Origin: Rhizophagus clarus
Taxonomy: Eukaryota > Glomeromycota > Glomeromycetes > Glomerales > Glomeraceae
Direction: 5' to 3'
Assembly: GCA_015698045.1 (NCBI GenBank)
Contig: BLAL01000239.1
Location: 248,001-312,000 of the forward strand
DNA: 64,000 bases
Part shown: positions 35,122 through 47,863 of the stretch, one piece after another
How positions within the stretch are numbered: the first letter of the stretch is position 1
Layout: every line of letters starts with the position of its first letter
Made by a program: the position numbers and the translations under genes
The notes under the pieces: model-generated
The model's database searches: none
Told to the model about the DNA's origin: nothing
What the model saw: only the letters and a program-made list of their open reading frames with translations

Positions 35122-38045
35122 GATATTTTTTAGTAGCTTAGTTATTTAAAATAGACTTATGAGATCTTTTAAAAGTGACATTTAATGTTTTAATATCAAA
35201 AATATATTTTATAGTTTTATTTGTGATTAAGTTCATACAACATATTTTAAATTGCTTAATCTCAAAGTAATAAAGCTTTAGAGATGACTTTATGAGATAC
35301 ATTGTGATTTATTTTTTTCCAAAGCATCCTTTCGATGTATCGCCTATAAAAAATTTTTATGATACTCCGATTTTATTTTTGTTTTTGTATTCCGAAAATG
35401 TTCTGAATTTTACTATTCTGGAAACACTCAAATTGTACTCTGTGAATTTTACAAATTTAAATGGAATATTATTAGATGATTTAATGAATGCAAATGGAAT
35501 ATTACAAGATATCGAAACCTTTTTCATAGATGGTACTTAATCTATTATAAATACCTCTCTAAAATTTGCAAAACCGTTTAAGTGATATACATAATTTAAC
35601 AAACCAAAACCAAAACTATAAATGTGAATATGTATCGTGTGATAAATGAAGAAAATCTTGAATAAATAACTAAAATTTCTTTCAAGAAAGTTGGATAAAA
35701 CATTCTCTAGAGACCTACAAAAAATGTTATTTTTTAAGAAAAAAAATGTTTTCAAAGACTTATCAAGTATTGAAGCTTTAAAAAAGAAGCTGAAGTCCTT
35801 ACAAAATCGAAAAAAAAGTTAAACCCATACAATGTCCTACAAAAGTGAAGAAAAAAAACTCAATAAAATACGTCAATATAACATTTTTTTAGTAAATTTT
35901 TGAACGAAAACCTGCCTATAGACCCTAGTATCAAAATAGGGTCAGATCCTTTTTTAAAATAAATAATTTTTTTTAAGGCTTTTATTAAAGTTCACAGAAT
36001 TTTTTTTTGAAACTTATCTGAGATCTGGAATCAAAATTTGGCCAGATTCCCACTAAAAAGACATTAATATTTTCATGTTTCTAAATTGCAACTGGCCGGC
36101 TATAATAAGAAAAAATAAACTAATTCGCCAAAAAAACAAAATTTAAACTGCAAAACAACACCAACCGTGCGTCCAAAAAGTCGAAAAGTCACCTAAAAAA
36201 TAAAAACATGGGACAGTAGTAATCGTTTCATTAATCGAATTAATTCAAAGAAAAAAATACTCATTTATCAAAATTCTTACGCGTCTAGATACTTTATTAG
36301 TAGCTGTTTTGCTAAAATACTTAACTAACGTCCAAACCAGTAACCCGAAAGAGCCACAAGAAAAAGAAATGAACTGTTAGTACTGTTCGTTAACGTCGTT
36401 AACATAAATGATTATAGAAAAACATGAAAATAGCCATCAGAATTTCACACGTCCAAAGACCTTTCCTGCTGTTTAAAAACTTAACGATTTCATGTCAAAT
36501 TTCCATGTGTTCAAGGCCTGTCCATCTAAAAAAAGAGTAAGTTGAAATGTAAGTAAAATGTTTCGTTAAATGAATAATTAATAAAAACCAACACTCTCTT
36601 ATTAAGTTTCCACACGTCCAAATATCCCAAAGAACCAGCCGTCTAAAAGTTTGTTGAAATAAAAATAAAAAAAAATTTCAAAATTTCGCGTCAAGAAGAT
36701 GAAAGAATTGCCTAAAAAGTTTCGTTTTTCAACAAAAAGTATGAGAGAGGCGGGAAAGTAGAAAAAAAGATGAAGGAAAGTGGAGGGAAGGTGAAGGACA
36801 AAGAAAGAAAAAGGACAAAAGATTGGACGAAGGGAAGAGAAAGAAAATGAAGGACAGTTTAAAAAAATTAAAAAAAAGTGTGAATTAATTGATCATTATT
36901 GGCTGTGCCATTGACATGACTATTATGTATAGCAAATACTAAGTAGAATTTTTTACAAACATATATGATGTTCAATTGGTACGTTTATAATAGAAAAGAA
37001 TAAAAAAAAAAATTTAAATAATCGAGATACAATCAGGACATTTTCAATTCGGAATATCTCAAGAAATACTCCAAAAATTTGAACTTAAAAAATAATCGGA
37101 ATATTGTCAGAATGTTGTCAAAAAAATTGGAGTATATCCGACAAAAATTTTTATAGGGTCAATATTGAACCATTTTATTATTAGTGGAAGAACAACTAAA
37201 TAGATGTGCATTACCAGACAAATATTACCTTCCTCACAGCATAATTTTATCCAGCTAGTTGAAAACTCTTAAACTCTAACTGGCATATGCACTGGGTGTT
37301 TTTTGATTTTTTCTTTTAAAATTATAGATTTCACCTAATTAATGAAACTGAGAAGGATTAGGTTCAAATCTTTGTCTGTAGATATTGCCTTTAAGTTTTA
37401 CAATAAATATGGAAAGTTTTTTATTGCGATTTTATACCAGTAATTAGCATTGTGACATATTTAATAAAAGTTAACTGAACTGCAAATTTTTCAACAATGA
37501 AGATGACAACAAGTATTTTTTTAATACTTTAATTAAAAAATTTTAAAAAACGTTAGCAGTATTTCAGTTCAGTTCAATAAAAAAAGTTATGAATCGTGCA
37601 AGTAACTGTGAACTTCAGCACTAAACGATCACAGATCAGATTTTTCAACCAATCCAATAAATCATCACGATTTATTATCAAAGTCGTGACGAATTTAAAA
37701 AAAAAAAATTTAAATAACTATTAAAATTTTAGCTACATCGATAGATATATTGTATATAACAACTGATAAAATTTAATGGATGTATTGTAGATACAGTATC
37801 TCATAAATACAGTATATAAAATTTAGTAAATATGTAATCAATATTTTGCATCAAAACAATATCAAATATTGTATAATTTTGAAGAAATACTCGGTATTCA
37901 TATTCAAATTCGTGACTACTACTACTGTTACCATTCATATCAACTTTATTGGATGGGTCGTATATCTCAGCTTTAATTCGGCATCCTGGTCAATTAAAAT
38001 GAAACCCGAAGGTGAACCCAAAAAAAAACACAAAAATAATGGTTA

Positions 38046-38541
38046 TGGTGCCAGGAGTCTATACTCGAAATTTGTTTCAAATTTTTTGTCTGTCACGTGA
38101 GTGACGAGTAGCCAATAGGAATTCGTGAATTTGCAAGAAAAATAAAACAATCAAATACGAGCATGGGTATAAAAGGAATTTTTTTAAAAAAGAAAATCAG
38201 CTTTGGGAATAGAAAAATATTAGATTGAATTCAGATTTTAAGTTGATTTTAATAGGTATTGAGTTTATAAATGAAAATTTCAGTCCGAATAATAAATATT
38301 GGCCAATAAAATTGCATTCATGTGATTGATTTGTTTCAAAAATAGGCTGCTTATATAAAAATCACCTAATCTTAAATGCCTATACCTTTTTATATAGATG
38401 TTTTTTTGAAAAACTGACCAGTAATTTAATAGTACTTGTCTTGAAGAATAAAGTTACCAGTTTATTTTCTTTAAAACTTTATTTTTTTAAAGTGCTGAAA
38501 AAGTACCCCAATTTTATTGTTGAGTATAGACTTCCGGCACC
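38046..38541. mobile_element. 496-bp TA-target element, absent from copy 2
   Basis: The left end TGGTGCCAGGAGTCTATACTC and the right end, reversed, TGGTGCCGGAAGTCTATACTC are inverted with two mismatches. TA lies on both sides (38044-38045 and 38542-38543). No transposase frame is present. The corresponding place in copy 2 reads CTATCATATT (46201-46210) with no element. Confidence 0.85.
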
Positions 38542-39178
38542 ATATTAATCTATCTCTTTTATTAAGAAACCAAGTTACAATAAATAAGATTAAACTTACA
38601 CAGTACATCTATTCCAGAAACAATCCCAAAGCTAGACCTCAATTAAATTCGTGTGTTGATGAAGTAGTCAGCAGCCAAGACCCCAAAGAAATGGTCACTT
38701 AAAAAAAAAAAGAAAAAACAATGAAATATAAGCTAGGGTTTTTTAGAAAAAAGATTAAAAAAACCCCACCGAAAACTAACTCACCAAGCCTGTATTCCAG
38801 AAAAAAATTTACCAAATTCTGAAATCCACGCTCGAGAGGGTCTAAAAAAGAAGAAAAATAAAATGTTAGAAATGTTTTGTTTAAATAAATTAAAGAAAAA
38901 AGCTTCTTTGGCCCCTACCAAATTTCACGTAACTAAAAACCCAGAAGCACAAGCTGTCTTAAATACATAAAAAAGAAAATCAAAATATTAGTAAAATGAC
39001 TTGTAAAAGAAAAATCATTTAAAAGAAACCTCAAAGATCAAAAAAAATGAATTTTCGCAAATAGAAACAAGTTTTTTCTCTATTTCTTTAAAAAAAAGGA
39101 AAAATAAACTTTTAATGGACTACTCAGCTGTCTAAAAAAAAGATGATGAAATGTAGCTTTTTGCCAGAAGAAATTAAA

Positions 39179-39825
39179 CCCTATAAAAAATAAGTGTCCA
39201 GATAATGTCCGGAAAATGTCCAGAAAAATTATCTAAAATATTGTCCGGAAATTCTGGACACTGTGTATCTGGAAACTGTTCCGAAAACACTGCATTTTCG
39301 GGATATTAGGAAATTGTCCAGAAATTGTCCGGAAATGTATTTTCGTAAAATTTGCCACAAAAGATGATCAATGGATGGATGATCATCATTATTCCTTAAC
39401 CCAAAATTTTTATATCATAGATATATAGTATTTTTGCTGCTCTGCAATTTTAATTAGTACGACAGAAAAGGTTTTGAATGTCAGTTTTGTGCTTTTTGCA
39501 TTTTTTACAAAATTAATTTATCCTTTTTTGGAAATAGTATCCAGAATTTGTCCTGAACTTTTTTATGTCCGGAATTTGTCTATCTGGTTTTTTTACTATG
39601 TCCAGAATTTGTCCAGGTTTAACTGTCCAGAATTTGTCCAAAATTTTATACCAAACAAATACTGGACGAATTCTGGACAAAGTTAGGACATGTCAAAATT
39701 TTAAGTATCAGAAGTGTGTCAGACATGTACCAAAAAAGTGGACATTTTCCAGACACATCAGATTTATTCCGGACATTTTCCAGACATTTTTGATAACATT
39801 TTCCGGACATTTATTTTTTATAGGG
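39179..39825. mobile_element. 647-bp TIR element rich in TGTCCGG words
   Basis: The left end CCCTATAAAAAATAAGTGTC and the right end, reversed, CCCTATAAAAAATAAATGTC are near-perfect inverted repeats. AAA flanks both sides, and comparison with copy 2 (near 46855, AGAAATTAAAAAATTAATTT) is consistent with a 3-bp duplication at an A-rich target. The inside repeats GTCCGGAAA/GTCCAGAA words in both directions. Two open frames at 39474-39885 are reading of these repeats and are not called. Confidence 0.8.
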
Positions 39826-39979
39826 AAAAAATTAATTTTCTATAGAAAATCTCACGAATCCTCCAACCATTTAAAAAAAAAATAAAAATAAAAATAGACC
39901 GATTCCTACCTACCTATACAAATAGCCATATAACATTATTTAACCATTTGTGTAAAGATAAAAAAAAAGAAAAAAAGAT

Positions 39980-41870
39980 TTTTATTTAAAAAAATAACCT
40001 AAACAAAAATAAAATAAAATGAATGATGGTTAACATTTCACTTTAAAATAATAATTTAAAAAAAAAGCCTTGCTTAGTATGAGAAATAGTTGTCTAAAGT
40101 GATAGAAAGTACAAGAAAGAGGAAAAAGGATATAATATCATGCACATTATTCAATTTAAGGTCTTATTCCTCCGAAAACAAATTTTTTCTTCTTATAATT
40201 TTATTTTATAATTTATGCGGTATATATACATCTAATTGAATGTACGAAAAGCAATATACAAGGCCCCTGTAAATTGGTTAATTTTTTGTCAAATATTATT
40301 TAATAGATTGAAAAAATATTTTAAATTAATTTTTTCAGCTAATTTTCAATCTATATTACTATTTCTTAAAGATTAATATAATAATTTTTGATTTGAAAAT
40401 ATTTATTATTTAAATTTATTAAACCTGTCATTATGAAATTGATGTCACTTTAATGCCGCTTAAGTAACCACCTGTTAATAAATTACAGATTTTAGCAAAG
40501 GTTCGGTATTATTGTACATTAGAATTATCTTGTAAACTGGCCCGAAAGACTGAACGAAAAAAAACATCCAACTGAATTAATAGCACGTAAATTACCAATA
40601 TGTTCAAAATAAGATTTTAACTTCTTCATGGAAGTAGTAGCTTCATGTACGAGATTGAAACTTCATCAAAAACTAGAAAAATTTTTACAAACAGAATGAA
40701 AAAAAAAACAATATGTTCAAGATTATTTCGCTGATGGCAGGTTTGTTTTAGGATAATTATTTTAACTAACTTTTGTATGCTTTATTACTACCAGACTCCA
40801 TAAAGTGTCTATAACAATTAAAAATTTAAAATAAGTGCACTATAATTAACAACGAATTTGTATATTAAATACTGTACATGATCATAATTTATAAGTATAC
40901 ACAATGAATACACCATAAATTAATATAAGTGTAATATTGCTAAAGTAGTAATCGCAATTATATAAAAAAGAAATAGTTTTTTAAATTGCACTTTTTTAGC
41001 AGAAACTACCTAAGTGAAAGTTTTTTTTACTCCAAAAACGCAAGAAATCGCAACCAGATGAATTTGCATGTGACTTGAAGCTTCTGATTGGCTAACCAGG
41101 TTGCCACTAACGTGGCAATATTAATTATATTGAAATAAGCTTGTTAAAAATTTTTAGCAGTGTTTGATTATACACTTTCTTCTGATTCTTTTTATTCTTT
41201 GAATTTTGATTTCTTTTGTCTCTTAAAAAGTGAGAACAGAATGAAAAGTTTTATTTTGTGCTAAGATGCACGTTATGCATTAAGGATTGTAGTATACATT
41301 TTAAAGTTGGCTTTTTATTTTGATGTGATCGTGAAGGATGGAAGGACCTTGACTTGACAGTTTTCTTTTATCATTCATACTGACCAATTTCAATTGTGCT
41401 ATAGTAAGCTTGATTAACTAACTATGACCAACATAAGTTACAAAAAATACGTCATAGTTTCAAGATATAACATGAATGAACCAAACATACATATTATTTG
41501 CAATACCTACTTGTAAAAATTAAGCTATATTTGGCAAAATGTTTCAGTTTTATTAACTTACCAATCAGATTTGTGTCATATATAATATTGCTTAATATTT
41601 CAATATTCACTTTTAATTTAAATATTAATATGTTATAATGATATGGTTTAAAATCAGAATAGTGTCATGTAAAGTCATGTTTAGCAAAATGATTCAGTTT
41701 TTATCAGTCTAACAGTCTTGTCAATATGACAATTATATAAACACTATTATTTCATAATATTTTACTCTGAGTCATAATATCCATAAGGAGATTTTTTTAT
41801 TTAAAAACCCTTTCCAAACTCAATCATCACTAATTCTTTTTTTTATTATTATTTCTTTTTTATTATTATT
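39980..41870. other. spacer between duplicates, mostly empty
   Basis: AT-rich. At 40524-40699 a frame after an ACATTAG acceptor-like word reads NYLVNWPERLNEKKHPTEL and, past one TAA, DFNFFMEVVASCTRLKLHQ, which looks like a gene remnant but is unassigned. The inverted repeat partner at 41590-41740 lies here. Confidence 0.35.
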
Positions 41871-41884
41871 ATTATTCATTCACT

Positions 41885-43796
41885 ATGAATGCATCTGAAA
41901 ACTACTTTGGACAAAATAGTAAGTCAAAAATACAACCAGTATTTTTACTTGTAAATTAACAACTAACTAATTTTTCATCTTCTAGTTCTTATCTCTTATT
42001 TAAAAAAGCAAAATAAGCAATCATCATTTTATGGGTTTTTGATCAGTCATCAGGATATTATTTTAGCTTCAATTACAACTTCAAATTTAGATGATATTGA
42101 TAATCTTTGGTTTTCTAATTTTTTACTTGAAGGAAAAGATATTCCTGATTTAAAAACCAAGGTGTGTTTTTTTTATTTTGCAAAGTAAGGTAACCCCTGA
42201 GATGGTTTCGGCTGCCTTGGGGGAATTACTGGATTTGACAGCTTGGTAACCACCCCAATCTCTCAGTTCAGGTGCCTTTACTTTGTCGTTGATAAAGTCT
42301 GCTAATTCTGGAGGAGGAATTGGCTATGTACCTTCTTTAATCACTAAATAAAAAATGATGCACTACTAATAATTCTTCTTATAATAGATAATTAAAGAAC
42401 AATTGCGCTATGCCAAACCATTGGAAATATTCTGGAAAGAAATTATTAAAAAATATAAAGAAAATCTAGAACCTACCATTACTGACAAGATTCCTAATAC
42501 CAAAGATTCTTCTAATACTGCTGATATTAATCTTATTACTAACTTTTGTTACAATATACTTCATGAACTTGAAAGTAAATCCAATATTAATTCATTTTAT
42601 AAACTTACTGAAAAAACTAACAAAATTATAAAAGATCCAATGGATATATTTACTATAAGTTTAAAATTAGATAATGATGAATATACAAATATTAAAGAAT
42701 TTGAAAAAGATATGCAACTCATATTTCACAATTGCTATATATACAATGATACAGATAGTAAATTATATCATTTAGGAAAAGAAGTAGAATCAGTTTTTAT
42801 TGAAATATGGGCTGAAAAAACTCAAAAGAAAGTATTAAAAAGAATGCAAAATAATGATATTGATTTACTTACTAATAAAACTAAAGTTTTAGCTGAAAAA
42901 AATATAAATCAACAAAAAGTAGAATTAAAAAGAGTACATGATGATGATGTTGATTTATCCACTGGTAAGTTATAATAGTTTAATTAATTATTATTTTATA
43001 TTTATCATAATAATTTATATTTAATGATTATTTATTAGATCATGTGGCAAAGCAAATACGAATCTTAGAACAAAATAAGGATGATTTAGTATTTAAAAAT
43101 GTTATTAATAATGCTCTTTATGCTACTTTAGCATATAAAAATCTTGTTGCAGGCAACATTATACCTTTTATAAAAAATTTAAAGACATCTTTATTATCAA
43201 GATCACAGATGTCTTTATATTCTATGAATGAGCCTGTTCTCCAAGCAATTGTTGAAGGCCTTTTACCACAAAAATATCGAATACCAGAACTTTCTTTAGT
43301 AATGGATGGTAAAAAACAAAAAGGATCCGGTCGTTTTGGATATTTAGATATTTTTTTAGTAAAAGGTGCAGGTGACTACAATATTAGTTTGGAATTAAAG
43401 TATGTTTCATTAGTTGGATTGATAAAAAAACAAAAAGATGAGTATGGTGCAAATGATTTGGAAGACTTAGATAAAACTTTGGAAAAGGAAAATGAAGAAC
43501 TTTTAATGAATAGACCATATTCATTTTGGTCCAAAGAACATAATAAAATGAACCAGATAACTATAAGTGAAACATTAGAAAAAGGAATTAATCAATTAAG
43601 ATCATATATGAACATAATTGCAAAGGGAAAACCCACGGATTATTATAGCTCAGGAATATTTACTAAGAGAGTTAAAATAACCAAATCAAACCCTAATGAG
43701 CTGAAAGGATTTGTTATTTTGGTGATTGGTTTTCGTCGCATATTATGGAGACCTGTTGGAGAAGTGATGTCTAATTATTCATATAATAAGGTTTAA
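41885..43796 (+). CDS. bromodomain + PD-(D/E)XK nuclease-like protein, copy 2
   Basis: Exons 41885-41918, 41986-42161, 42388-42964 and 43039-43796 give one open frame of the same length as copy 1. The proteins are identical over exon 3 (bromodomain, including FHNCYIYND). They differ at only three residues in exon 4 (FTKR for FDRR, EVMS for EVTS). Exons 1-2 are clearly more diverged: ISHQDIILASITTSNLDDI here against ISHRDVIFDSITTTNLKDL in copy 1. The D...ExK core (GYLDIFL, SLELKY) is intact. Strong conservation of frame in both copies suggests both are, or recently were, functional. Regulatory signals upstream are not evident, and the 5' flank differs from copy 1. Confidence 0.8.
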
Positions 43797-46201
43797 GATA
43801 TTTTTTAGTAGCTTAGTTATTTAAAATAGACTTATGAGATCTTTTTAAAAGATATTGATAGACATTTAATGTTTTAATATCAAAAATATATTTTATAGTT
43901 TTATTTGTGATTAAGTTCATACAACATATTTTAAATTGCTTAGTCTCAAAAGTAATAAAGCTTTAGAGATGACTTTATGAGATGCATTGTGATTTATTTT
44001 TTTCCAAAGCATCCTTTCGATATATCGCCCTATAAAAAATTTTTTATGATACTCCGATTTTATCTTGTTTTTGTGTTCCGAAAATGTTCTGAATTTTACT
44101 ATTCTGGAAACATTCAAATTATACTCTGTGAATTTTACAAATTTAAATGGAATATTATTAGATGATTTATTGAATGTAAATGGAATATTACAAGATATCG
44201 AAACCTTTTTCACAGGTGGTACTTAATCTATTATAAAGACCTCTCTAAAATTTGCAAAACTGTTTAAGTTACATACATAATTTAACAAACCAAAACCAAA
44301 ACTATAAATGTAAATATGTATCGTGTGATAAATGAAGAAAATCTTCAATAAATAACTTCAAAATTTCTTTCAAGAAAGTTGGATAAAACATTCTCTAGAG
44401 ACCTACAAAAAATGTTATTTTTTAAGAAAAAAAAATAAGTTTTCAAAGACTTATCAAGTATTGAAGCTTTAAAAAAGAAGCTGAAGTCCTTACAAAATCG
44501 AAAAAAAAAAGTTAAACCCTTTTTTAGCAAAGTTCTGGAAAAATTTCTGGGAAATCGGTATACAATGTCCTACAAAAGCGAAGAAAAAAAGCTTAATAAA
44601 ATACGTCAATATAACATTTTTTAGTAAATTTTTGAACGAAAACCTGCCTATAGACCCTAGTATCAAAATAGGGTCAGATCCTTTTTTAAAATAAATAATT
44701 TTTTTTAAGGCTTTTATTAAAGTTCACAGAATTTTTTTTTGAAACTTATCTGAGATCTGGAATCAAAATTTGGCCAGATTCCCACTAAAAAGACATTAAT
44801 ATTTTCATGTTTCTAAATTGAAACTGGCCATCTATAATAAGAAAAAATAGACTGTCAGCAATAGTTCGTCAAAAAAACAAAATTTAAACTGCAAAACAAC
44901 ACAAACCGTGCGTCCAAAAAGCCGAAAAGTCACCAAAAAGATAAAAACATGGGACGGTAGTAATCGTTTCATTAATCGAATTAATTCAAAGAAAAAAAAT
45001 ACTCATTCATCAAATTTCTTACGCGTCTAGATACTTTATTAGTAGCTGTTTTGTTAAAATACTTAACTAACGTCCAAACCAGTAACCTGAAAGAGCCACA
45101 AGAAAAAGAAATGAACTGTTAGTACTGTTCGTTAACGTCGGTAACATAAATGATTATAGAAAAACATGAAAATAACCATCAGAATTTCACACGTCCAAAG
45201 ACCTTGACTGCTGTTTAAAAACTTACCGATTTCATGTCAAATTTCCATGTGTTCAAGGCCTGTCCATCTAAAACAAGAGTAAGTTGAAACGTAAGTAAAA
45301 TGTTTCGTTAAATGAATAATTAATAGAAACCAACACTCTCTTATTAAGTTTCCACGTGTCCAAATAACCCAAAGAACCAGCCGTCTACAAAGTTTGTTGA
45401 AATAAAAATACCAGCTAGTTGAAAACTCTTAAACTCTAACTGGCATATGCACTGGGTGTTTTTTGATTTTTTCTTTTAAAATTACAAGAATATTTATAGA
45501 TTTCACCTAATTAATTATGAAACTGAGAAGGATTAGGTTTCAAATCTTTGTCTGTAGATACTAGATATTGCCTTTAAGTTTTACAATAAATATGGAAAGT
45601 TTTTTATTGCGATTTTATACCAGTAATTAGCATTGTGACATTTAATAAAAGTTAACTGAACTGCAAATTTTTCAACAACGATGATGACAGCAAAATTTTT
45701 TTTTATATTTTAATTAAAAAATGTTAAAAAACGTTAGTATTTCAGTTCAATAAAAAGAGTTATGAATCGTGCAAGTAATTGTGAACTTCAGCACTAAACG
45801 CAGATCAGATTTTTCAACCAATCCAATAAATCATCACGATTTATTATCAAAGTCGTGACGAATTTAAAAAAAAAAAAAATTTAAATAACTATTAAAATTT
45901 TAGCTACATCGATAGATATATTGTATATAACAACTGATAAAATTTAATGGATGTAAATATATAAAATATAGTAAATATGTAATCAATATTTTGCATCAAA
46001 GCAATATCAAATATTGTATAATTTTGAAGAAATACTCGGTATTCATATTCAAATTCGTGACTACTACCAATGTTACCATTCATATCAACTTTATTGGATG
46101 GGTCGTATATCTCAACTTTAATTCGGCATCCTGGTCAATTAAAATGAAACCCGAAGGTGAAACCAAAAAAAAAAAAAAAAAAAAAACACAAAAATAATGG
46201 C

Positions 46202-46208
46202 TATCATA
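46202..46208. other. TA-TCA-TA site, possible excision footprint
   Basis: This is the place in copy 2 that corresponds to the 496-bp element of copy 1. It reads TA TCA TA. A never-occupied site would be a single TA, whereas cut-and-paste of Tc1/mariner-type elements commonly leaves two TAs with two or three terminal bases between. The element ends in CCA, so TCA is one change away. Confidence 0.5.
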
Positions 46209-47059
46209 TTAATCTATCTCTTTTATTAAGAAATCAAGTTTCAATAAATAAGATTAAACTTACACAGTACATCTATTCCAGAAACAATCCTAAAGCTAGA
46301 CCTCAATTAAATTCGTGTGTTGATGAAGAAGTCAGCAGCCAAGACCGCAAAGAAATGGTCACTTAAAAAAAAGAAAAAACAATGAAATATAAGTTAGGGT
46401 TTAGAATAAAGATTAAAAAAAACCCCACCGAAAACTAACTCACCGAACCTGTATTCCAGAAAAAATTTACTAAATTCTGTAATCCACGCTCAAGAGGCTA
46501 AAAAAGAAGAAAAATAAAACGTTAGAAATGTTTTGTTTAAATCAATCAAAGAAAAAAGCTTCTTTGGCCCCTACCAAATTCCACGTAACTAAAAACCCAG
46601 AAGCACAAGCTGTCTTAAATACATAAAAAGGGAAAATCAAAACATTAGTAAAATGACTTGTAAAAGAAAAATCATTTAAAAGAAACCTCAAAGATCAAAA
46701 AAAAATGAATTTTTCGCAAGTAGAAACAAGTTTTTTCTCTATTTTTAAAGAACATTCTTTAAAAAAAAAGGTAAAACAAACTTTTAGTGGACTACTCAGC
46801 TGTCTAAAAAAAAGATGATGAAATGTAGCTTTTTGCCAGAAGAAATTAAAAAATTAATTTTCTATAGAAAATCTCACGCATCCTCCAACCATTTAAAAAA
46901 AAAATAAAATAAAATAAAAATAGACCGATTCCTACCTACCTATACAAATAGCCATATAACATTATTTAACCATTTGTGTAAAGATAAAAAAAAGAAAAAA
47001 AAATCAGACTAGAACTTGAAATTGAGTTGCCCTATAAAAAAGTCCATATAATTTTTGTT

Positions 47060-47350
47060 TAAGTTGATTTGTATAATTCTGATACCTGTATAGATTATAT
47101 AGAAAAATGGTATGTATTGACGCTTTAAATTAAATCACATTTGTTAAGTAATACCGCTTAATTTTAAAAGTTTGATGCTTAACTTTAATTGATGCTTTAA
47201 ATTAAATCACATTTATTAAGGAAAATTTGCAAGAATTTTCCTTAATACCACTTAATTTTAAGAGTTTGACACTTCGTTTTTAAAGTTTGATAATTAAAAT
47301 CATGATTTAATTTATTTACCTTTAAAAATTAAGCAGTATCAAGGAAAATT
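47060..47350. repeat. direct and inverted repeats around TTTAAATTAAATCACATTT
   Basis: GCTTTAAATTAAATCACATTT, AATACC(G/A)CTTAATTTTA and AGTTTGA occur twice in the same order (from about 47120 and 47190). A third, partly inverted copy is near 47290-47350. The second copy has an inner hairpin, AAGGAAAATTTGC / GAATTTTCCTT. Confidence 0.6.
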
Positions 47351-47574
47351 TTTGCAAAATTTGACATATTTTAGATGAATTTACGAATATTTTAATGAGG
47401 TTATTAAAAATAATTCAAATTTATATTTCTAATATCCTAATAATAAATTTATTATGTTTTTTATGTTTTAGCACAATAATACAGTTGTTAATGAACGTAC
47501 GGCGGACAGTTCCTACTTTATATACTATATCTATTCGAGAATTGTATCACTATAATTAAAAAAAATTTGTAATT

Positions 47575-47863
47575 TTTTTTTGTATCAGCTGCTGCTTTAG
47601 TTAATGAACCACTTGGATATTTATCATAATATGTTAACTTCGATGTTTTACCTATCTTATATGGTCCTCGTTTTATTTTTTCCAAATGATAAATGATTAT
47701 TATCTTTCCATACTAAACCAAAATTTTTTATTCTTTTGATAAATCCTAAGTTTAGCTTCCATATCCTCCATCCATTATCATCATCATCACCCCAATCTTC
47801 CGTCATCATTAAAAAATTAAAAAATTCTTTAACTGATGCATCAATCACTACTGTTATCATCAA
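47575..47863 (-). pseudogene. decayed minus-strand coding remnant
   Basis: A 68-codon minus frame (47863-47657) reads VVIDASVKEFFNFLMMTEDW and RIWKLNLGFIKRIKNFGLVW. A second block in another frame follows at once, KIKRGPYKIGKTSKLTYYDK and SGSLTKAAADTKK. The RGPYxxGKTxKxTYxDKY wording recurs in repetitive AM-fungal genes. The frame change and lack of further exons make this a fragment. Function unknown. Confidence 0.4.

Larger units (their letters stand above)
33180..39977 (+). repeat. segmental duplication, copy 1
   Basis: This block matches 41870-47003 in the same orientation. From intron 2 of the bromodomain gene to about 36665 the two are almost identical. Copy 1 then has about 580 bp (36666-37247) absent from copy 2, a TA-flanked element (38046-38541) and another TIR element (39179-39825), all missing from copy 2. 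3' flanking DNA has no supported gene; frames here differ between copies. A shared frame ending YIYSRNNPKARPQLNSCVDE (38600-38700) might be an old coding piece. Confidence 0.85.
41870..47003 (+). repeat. segmental duplication, copy 2
   Basis: Matches 33180-39977. It lacks three segments present in copy 1 and has a longer A-run at 46166-46187. Homology ends in an A-rich tract (46985-47003), after which the two loci have nothing in common. No further gene is supported between 43797 and 47003. Confidence 0.85.

Noticed and set aside
35292..35540. 82-codon frame downstream of bromodomain copy 1
   Set aside because: The frame is not kept in copy 2 (43977-44213) although the DNA is nearly identical, so coding constraint is absent.
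39474..39885. Two overlapping open frames with Pro/Cys-rich peptide
   Set aside because: Both are produced by the TGTCCGGA/TGTCCAGA words of the TIR element and are absent from copy 2.
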